This document shows positions 1-9,102 of a stretch of DNA of 64,000 nt, one piece after another. The notes under the pieces are model-generated. The model searched no databases. It was not told the DNA's origin and was given only the letters and a program-made list of their open reading frames with translations. The number at the start of each line of letters is the position of its first letter. Within the stretch, counting starts at the first letter, position 1. The DNA is from Thermodesulfovibrio yellowstonii DSM 11347 (GTDB lineage Bacteria; Nitrospirota; Thermodesulfovibrionia; Thermodesulfovibrionales; Thermodesulfovibrionaceae): assembly GCF_000020985.1 (NCBI RefSeq), contig NC_011296.1:682001-746000 (forward strand), in the 5' to 3' direction. A program made the position numbers and the translations under genes.

Positions 1-287
1 TTTTTAATAACATCCCAGACAATTTCATAATCTATGCCAAAGTAAAAATGTGCAATCTTATCCCTCATCTTTGCCATATATTTCCAAGGAATTTCTTTTG
101 AGTTTTCTGTTAAATCCTTAGATAATTTTTTAGTAGATTCTCCTATGATATGAATTTGCCATAAAATTGCACTTTTTGTTTTTTCATCTTCAATAAATCT
201 TTTAAAATCAATATCTTGAATAAAATTTTCTATGAGATTTATAGCAGTGAGGATATCCCGAATAAATAATTCATTTTCTTTTCTCAT
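1..287 (-). CDS. hepT: HepT-like toxin (HEPN/DUF86), C-terminus beyond the window
   Basis: Reading the minus strand from the ATG at 287 gives an open frame to the window edge (95 complete codons). It contains the HEPN catalytic motif R-x4-H-x-Y, seen as RDKIAHFY near residue 76. HepT proteins are HEPN-fold RNases that are silenced when the partner nucleotidyltransferase MntA AMPylates the motif tyrosine. The start overlaps the mntA stop by 4 bp (ATGA), so the two are translationally coupled in the usual antitoxin-first order. The last residues lie outside the window. Family assignment is from motif, size and partner; toxicity is inferred. Confidence 0.85.
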   Translation of the reverse strand, partial: MRKENELFIRDILTAINLIENFIQDIDFKRFIEDEKTKSAILWQIHIIGESTKKLSKDLTENSKEIPWKYMAKMRDKIAHFYFGIDYEIVWDVIK

Positions 288-577
288 AAAAATATAGCTT
301 CTTTCATAACTTTTTTCTTTATTTCTTCTCTTATCGCTGAAAGCCTGACAAGATCAATTTTTCTTTTTAGAATTTTTTGCAAATACTCCTCTAAATCAAT
401 AAGTAAAAAAATATCAGGAGTTTGATCAAAATCTACTAAAATATCAATATCACTTTTTTTATTCGCTATTCCTTTTGCCCATGAACCAAAAATAGCGATT
501 TTATTTATATTAAATCTAAGTACAATTTCTTTTTTGTGTTTAGCTATGGTTGATTTAATATCATCTAATGATTTCAT
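284..577 (-). CDS. mntA: MntA-like minimal nucleotidyltransferase antitoxin
   Basis: 97 aa minimal nucleotidyltransferase. The nucleotidyltransferase signature G-S-x10-D-x-D is intact (GSW...SDIDI, residues about 31-46). In characterised MntA/HepT pairs this enzyme transfers AMP from ATP to the HepT tyrosine and neutralises it. It is followed by hepT with a 4 bp overlap, which supports a toxin-antitoxin operon. It lies only 5 bp upstream of the hemB stop on the same strand, so it may be read through from the hemB transcript. Function in this organism is inferred from family and context. Confidence 0.87.
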   Translation of the reverse strand: MKSLDDIKSTIAKHKKEIVLRFNINKIAIFGSWAKGIANKKSDIDILVDFDQTPDIFLLIDLEEYLQKILKRKIDLVRLSAIREEIKKKVMKEAIFL

Positions 578-582
578 TTTAT

Positions 583-1554
<972 letters not shown>

Positions 1555-1875
1555 TTATACGCCGCAGGAACCTCCACAACCAGGTCCGCAAGAAGGCATT
1601 GGTCCTTTAAGTATGAATCCTTCCTGCTCTTCATCCTCATAGTAATCAAGCTCAAGCTCGCTTAAGAGATCAAAGGTCTGTTTATCCATATAAACCTTTA
1701 ATCCATCTTTTTCTACTACTTCATCTCCTTCCTGAGGATTTTCATCAATATCAAGGCCAAATGATGGACTACAATATCCTTCAGCTGAGAATATTCTTAA
1801 GCCCCAACCTTCTTTTCCCTCGTTTTTGAGGATTAATTTTGCCTTTTCGGCTGCTTTTTCACTGATACTAAACAC
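1555..1875 (-). CDS. HesB/IscA-family iron-sulfur carrier-like protein
   Basis: 106 aa. The length and the fold-typical pattern (SEKAAEKAKLIL start, GLRIFSAEGYC, DGLKVYMDKQTFDLL, C-terminal Cys-Gly cluster) match the HesB/IscA/ErpA family, which carries Fe-S clusters. The cysteine pattern is atypical. The first ligand sits in EGYCSPSFG, and the C-terminal CxC of IscA is replaced by a spaced C-x3-C-x3-C run (PSCGPGCGGSCGV). The start is GTG at 1875, chosen because AGGAGGT lies 5 nt upstream. HemB follows after 3 bp. Metal specificity cannot be read from sequence. Confidence 0.8.
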   Translation of the reverse strand: MFSISEKAAEKAKLILKNEGKEGWGLRIFSAEGYCSPSFGLDIDENPQEGDEVVEKDGLKVYMDKQTFDLLSELELDYYEDEEQEGFILKGPMPSCGPGCGGSCGV

Positions 1876-1929
1876 AGCTACCTCCTAAAAATTTTTTCTA
1901 ACTTCAGAATAGCAGTTTTTTTTAATAAT

Positions 1930-1958
1930 TTGCAAGAAAAAAATTAATTGGATAAAAT
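1930..1958 (+). promoter_or_regulatory. Sigma-70 promoter of fdhD, probably leaderless
   Basis: TTGCAA (1930-1935), 17 bp spacer, TAAAAT (1953-1958). The -10 ends 6 nt before the ATG at 1965 and there is no Shine-Dalgarno. Transcription would therefore begin at or within a base of the start codon. Confidence 0.7.
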
Positions 1959-1964
1959 ACAACT

Positions 1965-2726
1965 ATGCAATCACTTGAAAACAAAAAAATAGTTAGAGTT
2001 AAACAAAATGATATCACTGAAGTTGATGATATAATAGCTGTTGAGAAAAAAATAAAAGTCTATGTAAATAATGAAGAGATTGTATCCCTGTCTGCTTCTC
2101 CTTGTCAAATTAGAGAACTTGTTGTTGGTTTCCTTATGACAGAGGGGATTCTAAAAGGAGATTGGTGTCCTGAGAAAATAATGATTGAAGAAAATGAGAA
2201 ACAGATTAAAGTTGTAGTTGAACTTGAAGGTCATGTTTGTCTTGATGGTAAAACAATTACATCAGGTTGTATGGCAGCAGTAAGTTTTCTTAATGATGTA
2301 AAAGAAACAATCAATGACCATTTAAAAATTAACGCATCTGCTTTGTTTAATCTTTTCAGACATTTTCAGGAAAAATCAATTCTATATAGAACTACAGGAT
2401 GTATTCATGCAGCAGCGATAGCAGATGAAAATGAAATTTTATTCATAGCAGAAGATGTGGGAAGGCACAATGCAGTTGATAAAATAATAGGATGGACATT
2501 GCTTAACAGAGTCTCATTTAAGGGCAAAATAATGCTTGTAAGCGGACGAATCTCCTCTGAAATGGCATTAAAAACAGCGAAGTGGAAGATTCCTTTAATA
2601 GTAAGCAGAACAGCGCCTACGTCTCTTGCAATTGAATTTGCAGAAAAAGCAGGGTTAACCCTAATTGGCTTTCTGAGAGGGCAAAGATTTAATATATACA
2701 GTCATCCAGAAAGAATAGTTTTCTAA
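1965..2726 (+). CDS. fdhD: Formate dehydrogenase accessory sulfurtransferase FdhD
   Basis: 253 aa, usual FdhD length. FdhD takes sulfur from IscS and passes it to the molybdenum/tungsten bis-MGD cofactor of formate dehydrogenases. The diagnostic C-terminal block is present (RTTGCIHAAAIA, then EDVGRHNAVDKIIG, then SGRISSEMALKTAKW). The loop that in E. coli carries the catalytic C-x-x-C has one cysteine here (SGCMAA). The gene is divergent from the IscA-hemB operon and its stop overlaps the nth stop by 4 bp (convergent). No formate dehydrogenase lies in this window. The start is the ATG placed 6 nt behind a TAAAAT -10 element. Confidence 0.95.
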   Translation: MQSLENKKIVRVKQNDITEVDDIIAVEKKIKVYVNNEEIVSLSASPCQIRELVVGFLMTEGILKGDWCPEKIMIEENEKQIKVVVELEGHVCLDGKTITSGCMAAVSFLNDVKETINDHLKINASALFNLFRHFQEKSILYRTTGCIHAAAIADENEILFIAEDVGRHNAVDKIIGWTLLNRVSFKGKIMLVSGRISSEMALKTAKWKIPLIVSRTAPTSLAIEFAEKAGLTLIGFLRGQRFNIYSHPERIVF

Positions 2727-3355
2727 GTTGTACTACTCGGACAGATATCACTTAATGGACAGATTTTATGATTTGGTGCTTTAGCTTTGCAGATTTCTCT
2801 TCCAAGCATTATAAGAAGATGAGAGAGTTTTCCCCAATACTTACGAGGAGTTATTTCCATCAAATCTTGTTCAATTTTATCGGGATCTGTATTTTCTGTT
2901 AAGCCAAGTAGTTTTGATATTCTTTTTACATGGGTATCAACTGCGATTCCTTCATTTATTCCAAAAACATTCCATAACACAATATTTGCTGTTTTTCTTC
3001 CAACACCTGGGAGTGTAACTAATTCATTCATTGTTTTAGGTACCTGTCCATTAAATTCTTCAATTAATTTCTTTGCAAGATTCTTTATGTATTTTGCTTT
3101 GTTTTTATAGAAATTTATGCTTTTTATATCATTTTCAAGTTCTGTTAGAGAAACATTTGCATAATCATCAGCTGTTTGATATTTTTTGAATAAATTTTCA
3201 GTAACTTTGTTTACATTTATATCTGTAGTCTGTGCAGAAAGTATTGTTGCAACAACTAAATCAAGAGCAGAGTTAAAATTAAGTGCTGTTTTTACATTCG
3301 GATATCTTTTATCAAGCCTTTTAATTATTTCTAAAACTTTTTCTTTTTTATCCAT
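2723..3355 (-). CDS. nth: Endonuclease III (DNA glycosylase/AP lyase)
   Basis: About 210 aa, typical for Nth, which excises oxidised pyrimidines and cleaves the abasic site. The helix-hairpin-helix LPGVGRKTA carries the catalytic lysine and VDTHVKRI the catalytic aspartate. The [4Fe-4S] loop should read C-x6-C-x2-C-x5-C. Here it reads C-x6-H-x2-C-x5-C (CKAKAPNHKICPLSDIC), so the second ligand is histidine. The start chosen is ATG at 3355, because GGAGGAG lies 6 nt upstream inside the last codons of the preceding dehydrogenase gene; an in-frame TTG upstream would make the SD coding. The gap to that gene is 1 bp. Confidence 0.95.
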   Translation of the reverse strand: MDKKEKVLEIIKRLDKRYPNVKTALNFNSALDLVVATILSAQTTDINVNKVTENLFKKYQTADDYANVSLTELENDIKSINFYKNKAKYIKNLAKKLIEEFNGQVPKTMNELVTLPGVGRKTANIVLWNVFGINEGIAVDTHVKRISKLLGLTENTDPDKIEQDLMEITPRKYWGKLSHLLIMLGREICKAKAPNHKICPLSDICPSSTT

Positions 3356-3356
3356 T

Positions 3357-4373
3357 TTATTCTCCTCCAATTTTTAAAACTTTTGCGCCTTTTATTTTTC
3401 TTTCTTTTATATCTTTGAGTGCTTTATTAGCATCTTCAAAAGAATATATTTCAATCTCAGGCTTTATTGGTATTTGTGAGGCAATTTTAAGAAATTCTTC
3501 AATATCTTTTCTTGTAACATTAGCCACTGATTTGATTTCTTTTTCAAGCCATAAATCTTTCTGATAATCAATATTTAAGAATTCATTTTTATCAATTTCT
3601 TCTTTCCTTATCGCATTTATTACAAGCCTTCCAGCAGGTTTAAGATGTTTAAGAACTTTAATAGGCGGTTTCCACACGGGAGTAGTATCAATTGCTGAAT
3701 TTAATTTTTCTGGTGGTGTTTCATCAAAATCCCCTGTCCAGTATGCACCGAGTTTCATAGAAAGCTGTCTTTCTGACAATGTTCTTGAAAATACAAAAAC
3801 TTTTGAATCTGGATACAAATATTTTATCATTTTTAAGACAAGATGCCCTGATGCGCCAAAACCAATAAGTCCAATGTTTTGTTTATTTTCAACTTTTGCA
3901 AGCATCAAAGACCTATACCCAATTGCTCCTGCACAGAAAAGAGGAGCCGCCTCTTCATTTGCAAAATTTTCTGGAATAGGGAAAGCAAAATCTTCATGAA
4001 TTTTGAAATACTCTGCATATCCACCGTGAGCATCTTTACCTGTTGCTTTAAAGTCTTTGCAAAGATTTTCCAGCCCTTTTAAACAATACTCACATTTACC
4101 ACAGGCTGAATAAATCCAGCCTACACCTGCTCTATCTCCAACTTTAAATTTCTTTACAGCACTTCCGACTTTTACAACCTCTCCTACAATCTGATGCCCT
4201 GGAATAACAGGAAAAAATGCCGGCATTGCTCTACCTTCTATTTCGTCCAACTCTGTATGACAGACTCCGCAAGCATGAATTTTGATTAATATTTCTTTAT
4301 AATCTGGGAAAGGAATATCCATTTCCAAAAGTCTCAATGGCTCATTTATTTTGGCAATGACCCATGCTTTCAT
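3357..4373 (-). CDS. Zinc-dependent alcohol dehydrogenase (MDR family)
   Basis: 338 aa from the ATG at 4373. The catalytic zinc residues are in ACGVCHTEL and PGHQIVGEV, and the four-cysteine structural zinc lobe is complete (CGKCEYCLKGLENLC). The NAD(P)-binding region has GFGASGHLVLKM rather than GxGxxG, close to the variant typical of one alcohol dehydrogenase branch of the family. Substrate is not readable. The ATG at 4373 is preferred over one at 4391 because TATAAT ends 6 nt upstream of it, which suggests a leaderless message, and the protein begins with the common MKAW start. nth follows after 1 bp. Confidence 0.9.
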   Translation of the reverse strand: MKAWVIAKINEPLRLLEMDIPFPDYKEILIKIHACGVCHTELDEIEGRAMPAFFPVIPGHQIVGEVVKVGSAVKKFKVGDRAGVGWIYSACGKCEYCLKGLENLCKDFKATGKDAHGGYAEYFKIHEDFAFPIPENFANEEAAPLFCAGAIGYRSLMLAKVENKQNIGLIGFGASGHLVLKMIKYLYPDSKVFVFSRTLSERQLSMKLGAYWTGDFDETPPEKLNSAIDTTPVWKPPIKVLKHLKPAGRLVINAIRKEEIDKNEFLNIDYQKDLWLEKEIKSVANVTRKDIEEFLKIASQIPIKPEIEIYSFEDANKALKDIKERKIKGAKVLKIGGE

Positions 4374-4379
4374 AAAGAT

Positions 4380-4385
4380 ATTATA
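4380..4385 (-). promoter_or_regulatory. -10 element for leaderless dehydrogenase mRNA
   Basis: On the minus strand TATAAT occupies 4385-4380 and is followed by 6 nt and the ATG at 4373. There is no Shine-Dalgarno. The -35 region is weak. Confidence 0.6.
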
Positions 4386-4400
4386 TACCATGCGTTCAAT

Positions 4401-4466
4401 AACTGTGTTGGCATTTTTGACCCTCAGGGTAAAAAATGCCTGTTTTTTTGACAGGCAACACTGTTC
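4401..4466. repeat. Nested inverted repeats forming a three-way cruciform
   Basis: An outer imperfect 10 bp inverted repeat (AACTGTGTTG / CAACACTGTT) encloses two hairpins. The first pairs GGCATTTTT plus ACCCT with AGGGT plus AAAAATGCC (4410-4440). The second pairs TGCCTGT (4437-4443) with ACAGGCA (4451-4457) around a T-rich loop. The structure lies between the divergent dehydrogenase and GGDEF genes. It could be a small mobile repeat, a structured 5' leader of the GGDEF gene, or a regulator site. Confidence 0.6.
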
Positions 4467-4546
4467 AAATAAAGATTTAAGGTAATTTTTATTGTGGCAT
4501 GGATTTTGTTTATTTGTTTTGAAAATTAAAAGTAAGGAGGAATCTT

Positions 4547-5305
4547 ATGAACCCCAAGATATTGATAATCAGTATAACAAAAGATATTAATAAATTTCTT
4601 GCTTTTAACATCGGTGTTTTAATGCTGATTTTGTCTTTTATTTTCATAATCGGGGGTTATGAGAAAAAGGAATTTATTTTAGCTATTTCTTTAGCAGGAA
4701 TAAGTTCATTAACAGTAAATTTATTGAGCGCAAAAATTATGAAAAGAAAAATGGAGAAAATAATACATTATTCTTTTGAAAAAGTTGAAACTCAGTTATA
4801 TTTTGATGAATTGACATCGGTTTATAATAGAACAACTGGAATAAATAGGTTAATGGAAGAAATGGCAAGATCAAAGAGACATAAGCAGCATTTGTCAGTA
4901 GCAATGCTTGATATAGATAATTTTAAATCTATAAATGATAATTACGGACATTTAGCAGGAGACAGGGTTTTAAACCATATTGCTTTACAGATTAAAAATC
5001 TTTTAAGAGCAAGTGATGTAGTTTCAAGATATGGAGGCGAAGAATTTTTGATAATACTACCTGAAACAGATGAAATAAAAGCATTTATGGCACTTGAAAG
5101 GGTTAGAGAAAACATAGCAAGAAGACCAGTTAAAATAGGAAATGGGAAGCTTAATATAACTGTAAGTATTGGTATAACAGAGGTGGATATAAATGATAGC
5201 TCAACAGATGCTATACAGAGAGCTGACTTAGCTCTTCTTAAAGCAAAAAGAGATGGTAAGAATAGGATTGAAATAGCTCCAAAGTATATAAATACCATGG
5301 ATTAG
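4547..5305 (+). CDS. Membrane-bound diguanylate cyclase (GGDEF)
   Basis: 252 aa. Two hydrophobic segments lie at about residues 18-40 and 45-63, followed by a short linker and one GGDEF domain. The active-site motif is GGEEF (in RYGGEEFLIILPET), which is functional in known cyclases. The inhibitory I-site R-x-x-D (RASD) sits exactly 5 residues upstream, so product inhibition is expected. It should make cyclic di-GMP from two GTP. There is no recognisable periplasmic sensor. AAGGAGGA precedes the ATG at normal spacing. The stop overlaps the recG stop by 4 bp (convergent). Confidence 0.93.
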   Translation: MNPKILIISITKDINKFLAFNIGVLMLILSFIFIIGGYEKKEFILAISLAGISSLTVNLLSAKIMKRKMEKIIHYSFEKVETQLYFDELTSVYNRTTGINRLMEEMARSKRHKQHLSVAMLDIDNFKSINDNYGHLAGDRVLNHIALQIKNLLRASDVVSRYGGEEFLIILPETDEIKAFMALERVRENIARRPVKIGNGKLNITVSIGITEVDINDSSTDAIQRADLALLKAKRDGKNRIEIAPKYINTMD

Positions 5306-7374
5306 GCGGTCATGAATATCTCTGTCTTGCCTTTCCAGAAATTCTCCAAAGAAGCTCTTGTTTTAGGATGTAGACTTAAATTTTTATCTTCCTGTAAAAG
5401 TTGTTCTGCTTCATTTCTTGCAATTTCAAGAAGAGACTGATCTTTAATTAAATCAGCAACTTTCAGATCAGGCATTCCTGATTGTTTAACTCCAAAAAGT
5501 TCACCCGGTCCTCTTATTTTCATATCTTCTTCTGCTATTTTAAAACCATCAGAGTAGTTTACAATTGCTCTAAGTCTTAATTTAGCTTCTTCTGTTAATT
5601 TATAAGGCAATAATATGCATTTTGAAGGTCTTAGACCTCTCCCCACTCTTCCTCTTAGTTGATGCAACTGGGCAAGTCCGAATCTTTCTGCATGTATAAT
5701 TATCATTAAAGTAGCATTAGGAACATCTACACCAACTTCAATAACTGTGGTTGCAACAAGTATATGAATATCACCATTACGAAACTCTTTCATTATTTCT
5801 TCTCGCTGTTTAGCTGACATTTTTCCATGTATTAGCGCAACTTTGTATTGAGGGAAGAGTTTTTTTAAACCTTCGTATCCTTGAGTTGCTGATTTTAAAT
5901 CCATTGCCTCAGATTCTTCTATTAAAGGATATACAACATAGACCTGTCCTCCAGAGCTAACTTCTTCAGCAATCATTTTATAAATGATTTTTTTATTTTC
6001 AGGTTCAATGACTTTTGTTAAAATTGGTTTTCTTCCAGCAGGAAGTTCATCAAGTATTGAGTAATCAAGGTCTCCATAAACTGTAAGTGCCATTGTTCTT
6101 GGAATTGGAGTTGCTGTCATTACAAGGGTATCTGGATTCAGTCCTTTCTTTTTTAGCATTGCTCTTTGAATTACTCCAAATCTATGTTGTTCATCTATGA
6201 CAACAATACCTAAATTTTTAAAATGAATATCTTCTTGTATTAATGCATGAGTGCCAATAATGAGATTTACAGCACCAGAACATATGAGATTAGAATGTTT
6301 ATTATAGGATGATGTGTAAATTAAAGTATTGATAGGCAGTCCTTTAAGCAGTGAAGAGATATTCAGATAGTGTTGTTCTGCAAGTATTTCTGTTGGTGCC
6401 ATCAAAGCTGCTTGATATCCACACTCTATAGCAGCAAGCATTGCTGCCACAGCAACAACTGTTTTTCCAGAACCTACATCTCCTTGAAGTAGTCTATTCA
6501 TAGGAATCGGTTTTTTCATATCCTCTAAAATTTCATTTATTACCTTTTGTTGTGCTGATGTTAGTTTAAAAGGAAGATTTTCAAGGAATTTTTTTAGCAA
6601 GTCGCCTTCTGGGTTGAAAGAAATACCTTTTTCGCAGATTCTATTTTGTTTTATTAGAAGAATGCCGAGTTGAAGAAAAAATAATTCATCAAAAATTATT
6701 CTTTTATGAAAATCAGAAGTTTTTTCATTTAAAAGTTTGATATCCGCATTGTTAGGAGGCAGATGCACAAATTTAATAGCTTCTTTGAGAGTTGGAAGCT
6801 TTAATTTGTTTATCAGATTTTCAGGTAAGTGCTCTTCTATATGCGGAATAGCAAATTCTACAGCAGTCTGCATTATTGATTGCATCTGTTTCTGTGATAA
6901 ACCTTCAGTAAGTCTGTATATGGGGACAATTTCTTGGGTTTGAGAATTTAAAGTTTGTTCTACTAATTCATATTCTGGATTGAGAATTTCTAAATAATTT
7001 CCTCTATAATCAATCTGAACTTTTCCAAAAAGTTTTAGTTTCTTTTTTTCTTTCAAAATTTTTTTTAGATAATTTTGATTAAACCATTTTGCTTTTAGGA
7101 AACCTGTTCCATCTGAAATTATTGCTTCAATTATAGATAGATTTGTTTTTGTTCTTATTTCATTAATCTGAACTACAGAGCCTTCTGCAGTTATGATTTC
7201 TCCAGGTTTTATCTCAAAAATGCTTTTTTTATTTCTTCTGTCTTCATATTGAGAAGGTAGATAGTATAAGGCTTCTTTAACTGTTTCTATACCTATTTTT
7301 TTAAGAAGGTTAGCTTTTTTAGGACCTACACCTTTTAAATACTGGATGGGAAGGTTTAAGCCTTGAACATTCAT
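5302..7374 (-). CDS. recG: ATP-dependent DNA helicase RecG
   Basis: 690 aa, expected length. RecG drives reversal of stalled forks and branch migration. In order: N-terminal helical/wedge OB domain that binds the junction (about residues 1-150), Walker A GDVGSGKT, Walker B DEQH followed by RFGVIQR, motif III TATPIPRTMA, then the C-terminal helicase domain with motif VI HQLRGRVGRG and the RecG-specific TRG-type segment. It is the last gene of rimP-nusA-recG on this strand (5 bp from nusA). The usual infB neighbour of nusA is absent here. Confidence 0.97.
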   Translation of the reverse strand: MNVQGLNLPIQYLKGVGPKKANLLKKIGIETVKEALYYLPSQYEDRRNKKSIFEIKPGEIITAEGSVVQINEIRTKTNLSIIEAIISDGTGFLKAKWFNQNYLKKILKEKKKLKLFGKVQIDYRGNYLEILNPEYELVEQTLNSQTQEIVPIYRLTEGLSQKQMQSIMQTAVEFAIPHIEEHLPENLINKLKLPTLKEAIKFVHLPPNNADIKLLNEKTSDFHKRIIFDELFFLQLGILLIKQNRICEKGISFNPEGDLLKKFLENLPFKLTSAQQKVINEILEDMKKPIPMNRLLQGDVGSGKTVVAVAAMLAAIECGYQAALMAPTEILAEQHYLNISSLLKGLPINTLIYTSSYNKHSNLICSGAVNLIIGTHALIQEDIHFKNLGIVVIDEQHRFGVIQRAMLKKKGLNPDTLVMTATPIPRTMALTVYGDLDYSILDELPAGRKPILTKVIEPENKKIIYKMIAEEVSSGGQVYVVYPLIEESEAMDLKSATQGYEGLKKLFPQYKVALIHGKMSAKQREEIMKEFRNGDIHILVATTVIEVGVDVPNATLMIIIHAERFGLAQLHQLRGRVGRGLRPSKCILLPYKLTEEAKLRLRAIVNYSDGFKIAEEDMKIRGPGELFGVKQSGMPDLKVADLIKDQSLLEIARNEAEQLLQEDKNLSLHPKTRASLENFWKGKTEIFMTA

Positions 7375-7379
7375 TTATT

Positions 7380-8477
7380 TTAGTCATTTACCTGCTTCTG
7401 ATTGGTTTCTTTAAAAGCTCTCTCTGTTTCTTTATGTTTCATTTGATTGTATTCTGACTCACTCAATACATCAATGCTCCAGCCTGTTAGTCTTGAAGCA
7501 AGTCTAACATTCTGTCCTTTTTTACCAATTGCTAAAGAGAGTTGATCATTTTCAACAACAACAACTGCTGTTTTCTCATTTTCATTTATACCTACCTTGA
7601 GCACAGTTGCCGGAGTAAGAGCTTTTGCAATAAAAAAACTCATATCATCACTGTAAGGAATTATATCAATCCTTTCACCTTTTAACTCTCTGACAACAGC
7701 CTGAACTCTTGTTCCTTTCATACCAACGCATGCTCCAACAGGGTCTACTGAAGGGTCTTTTGATGAAGCCGCTATTTTGGTTCTTTCTCCTGGGTCCCTT
7801 GCAATGGTTTTTATTTCTACTATTCCATCCTGAATCTCAGGAACTTCAAGAGTGAATAATCCTACTACAAAGTTTGGATGTGTTCTTGAAAGTTTTATTA
7901 TAGGTTCTTTTGGTGTCTGTTTTACTTCAAATATATATGCTTTTACTATATCTCCTCTTTTTAAATTATCCTGTGGCAGCACCTCTTTATCTGGCAGAAT
8001 TGCTTCTGCCTTACCTACAAGTATATAGAAATTCCCTTTTTCTTTTCTTAATACTGTTCCGCTAACTATATTACCGACTTTATCTTTAAACTCTTCAAAA
8101 ATCTGTGACCTTTCAATTTCCCTTATTTTCTGAAAAAGCACATGTTTTGCAGTCTGAACAGCAATTCTTCCAAAATCCTGAATTGATAAAGGAACTTCAA
8201 CTGTATCTCCGATTCCTTTATCAATATATTTTTGTTTTACTTCTTCTATTGAAATTTCAGATGCTGAATCTTTTACTTCTTCTACTACTTTTTTTATTTC
8301 AAAGATATTAATGTCAAAAGTTTGAGGTTCAATTTTTATTTTTATTGAAGATTTATTTCCATATTTCTTCCTTATAGCTGAAATTAGAGCTGTCTCAAGA
8401 AGCTCTATCACAGCATCTTTGGTAATTCCCTTTTCTCTCATTATTTGTTCTACTAAAAATTTAAGCTCTTTCCCCAT
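7380..8477 (-). CDS. nusA: Transcription termination/antitermination factor NusA
   Basis: 365 aa, the short NusA form without the C-terminal acidic repeats of E. coli. N-terminal RNA-polymerase-binding domain (residues 1-about 125), S1 domain (about 130-200, starting VGNIVSGTVLRKE), then two KH domains with GACVGMKGTRVQAV and AIGKKGQNVRLASRL as the RNA-binding GxxG-type loops. It binds RNA polymerase and nascent RNA, and modulates pausing, termination and rRNA antitermination. It lies 4 bp downstream of rimP, the classical arrangement. A terminator-like hairpin upstream of rimP may give autoregulation. Confidence 0.97.
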   Translation of the reverse strand: MGKELKFLVEQIMREKGITKDAVIELLETALISAIRKKYGNKSSIKIKIEPQTFDINIFEIKKVVEEVKDSASEISIEEVKQKYIDKGIGDTVEVPLSIQDFGRIAVQTAKHVLFQKIREIERSQIFEEFKDKVGNIVSGTVLRKEKGNFYILVGKAEAILPDKEVLPQDNLKRGDIVKAYIFEVKQTPKEPIIKLSRTHPNFVVGLFTLEVPEIQDGIVEIKTIARDPGERTKIAASSKDPSVDPVGACVGMKGTRVQAVVRELKGERIDIIPYSDDMSFFIAKALTPATVLKVGINENEKTAVVVVENDQLSLAIGKKGQNVRLASRLTGWSIDVLSESEYNQMKHKETERAFKETNQKQVND

Positions 8478-8481
8478 AAAA

Positions 8482-8976
8482 TTATCCTAAATAAACCTGT
8501 GCTTTGATGATTTTATTAAAAGGTATAAATAAAAGTTCAGTTTTACCTTTTTTCTTGCTTCCTTTGATCTTTGTTTCCTGAATTTCTATTCTTACCCAGT
8601 CATCTCCCACATCAACAATTTTCCCTATAAAAAAAGTGTTATCAGCTATTTTTTCTTTTGTGGTAATTTTCACATCTCTGCCTATATTTCTTAAAAAATC
8701 TTTTTTATTTTTAAGTGGTCTGTCAATTCCAGGAGAAGAAACTTCAAGAGTATAGGAGCTTTTTATCGGATCTTCAACATCAAGTATAGCCTCTATAGCT
8801 CTTGAAAAATTTTCACAATCCTTTATAGTGACACCTCCTTCTTTATCAATAAAAATTCTTAAAGTTAATCCTTTACCTCCTGGATATATTTCCACATTAA
8901 CTATTTCCACTCCTTCCTGTTCGCCAACTATATTGGCATAATCGGTTATTTTGTCTTTTAATTCTTTAATATTCAT
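8482..8976 (-). CDS. rimP: Ribosome maturation factor RimP
   Basis: 164 aa, standard length. RimP helps assemble the 30S subunit. The family core is clear (LEVSSPGIDRPLK near residue 85, FIDKEGGVTIKDCENFSRAIE before it). The C-terminal half is the SH3-like beta domain ending with LLFIPFNKIIKAQV. It forms the first gene of rimP-nusA. A GGGGAAAGC stretch just before the ATG is the only ribosome-binding candidate. An intrinsic-terminator-shaped hairpin at 9000-9023 lies 23 bp upstream of the start codon. Confidence 0.95.
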   Translation of the reverse strand: MNIKELKDKITDYANIVGEQEGVEIVNVEIYPGGKGLTLRIFIDKEGGVTIKDCENFSRAIEAILDVEDPIKSSYTLEVSSPGIDRPLKNKKDFLRNIGRDVKITTKEKIADNTFFIGKIVDVGDDWVRIEIQETKIKGSKKKGKTELLFIPFNKIIKAQVYLG

Positions 8977-8999
8977 GCTTTCCCCGATTACTCAAAATA

Positions 9000-9023
9000 A
9001 AAGAGTGGGAAAGCCCACTCTTT
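9000..9023 (-). terminator. Intrinsic terminator or attenuator upstream of rimP-nusA
   Basis: AAAGAGTGGG and CCCACTCTTT form a perfect 10 bp stem with a 4 nt loop. On the minus strand it runs into TTTTATTTT, the form of an intrinsic terminator, and then 23 bp to the rimP ATG. Either it ends the upstream lipoprotein transcript or it attenuates rimP-nusA. Confidence 0.75.
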
Positions 9024-9028
9024 CGGAA

Positions 9029-9058
9029 AGTTTAACATTTTTGAATAATTTAAAGCAA
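9029..9058 (-). promoter_or_regulatory. Possible promoter for rimP-nusA-recG
   Basis: On the minus strand TTGCTT (9058-9053), 18 bp, TAAACT (9034-9029). Both hexamers are imperfect. Transcription would begin near 9022 and pass directly through the 9000-9023 hairpin. It overlaps the distal hairpin at 9052-9085. Confidence 0.35.
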
Positions 9059-9085
9059 CACCAGGAATAATCCCAGTGTTGCTTT
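9052..9085 (-). terminator. Hairpin following the Pro/Ala-rich lipoprotein gene
   Basis: AAAGCAACAC (9052-9061) pairs perfectly with GTGTTGCTTT (9076-9085). On the minus strand it is followed by TTTAAATTATT. It starts 17 bp past the lipoprotein stop, so it is a likely transcript end. Confidence 0.65.
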
Positions 9086-9102
9086 GTTTGTATCCTGCTA
9101 AA

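Noticed and set aside
4495-4510. TGGCATGGATTTTGTT, close to a sigma-54 promoter before the GGDEF gene.
   Set aside because: Spacing is right but the -12 pair is GT instead of GC, and no enhancer-like repeat or activator gene is beside it.
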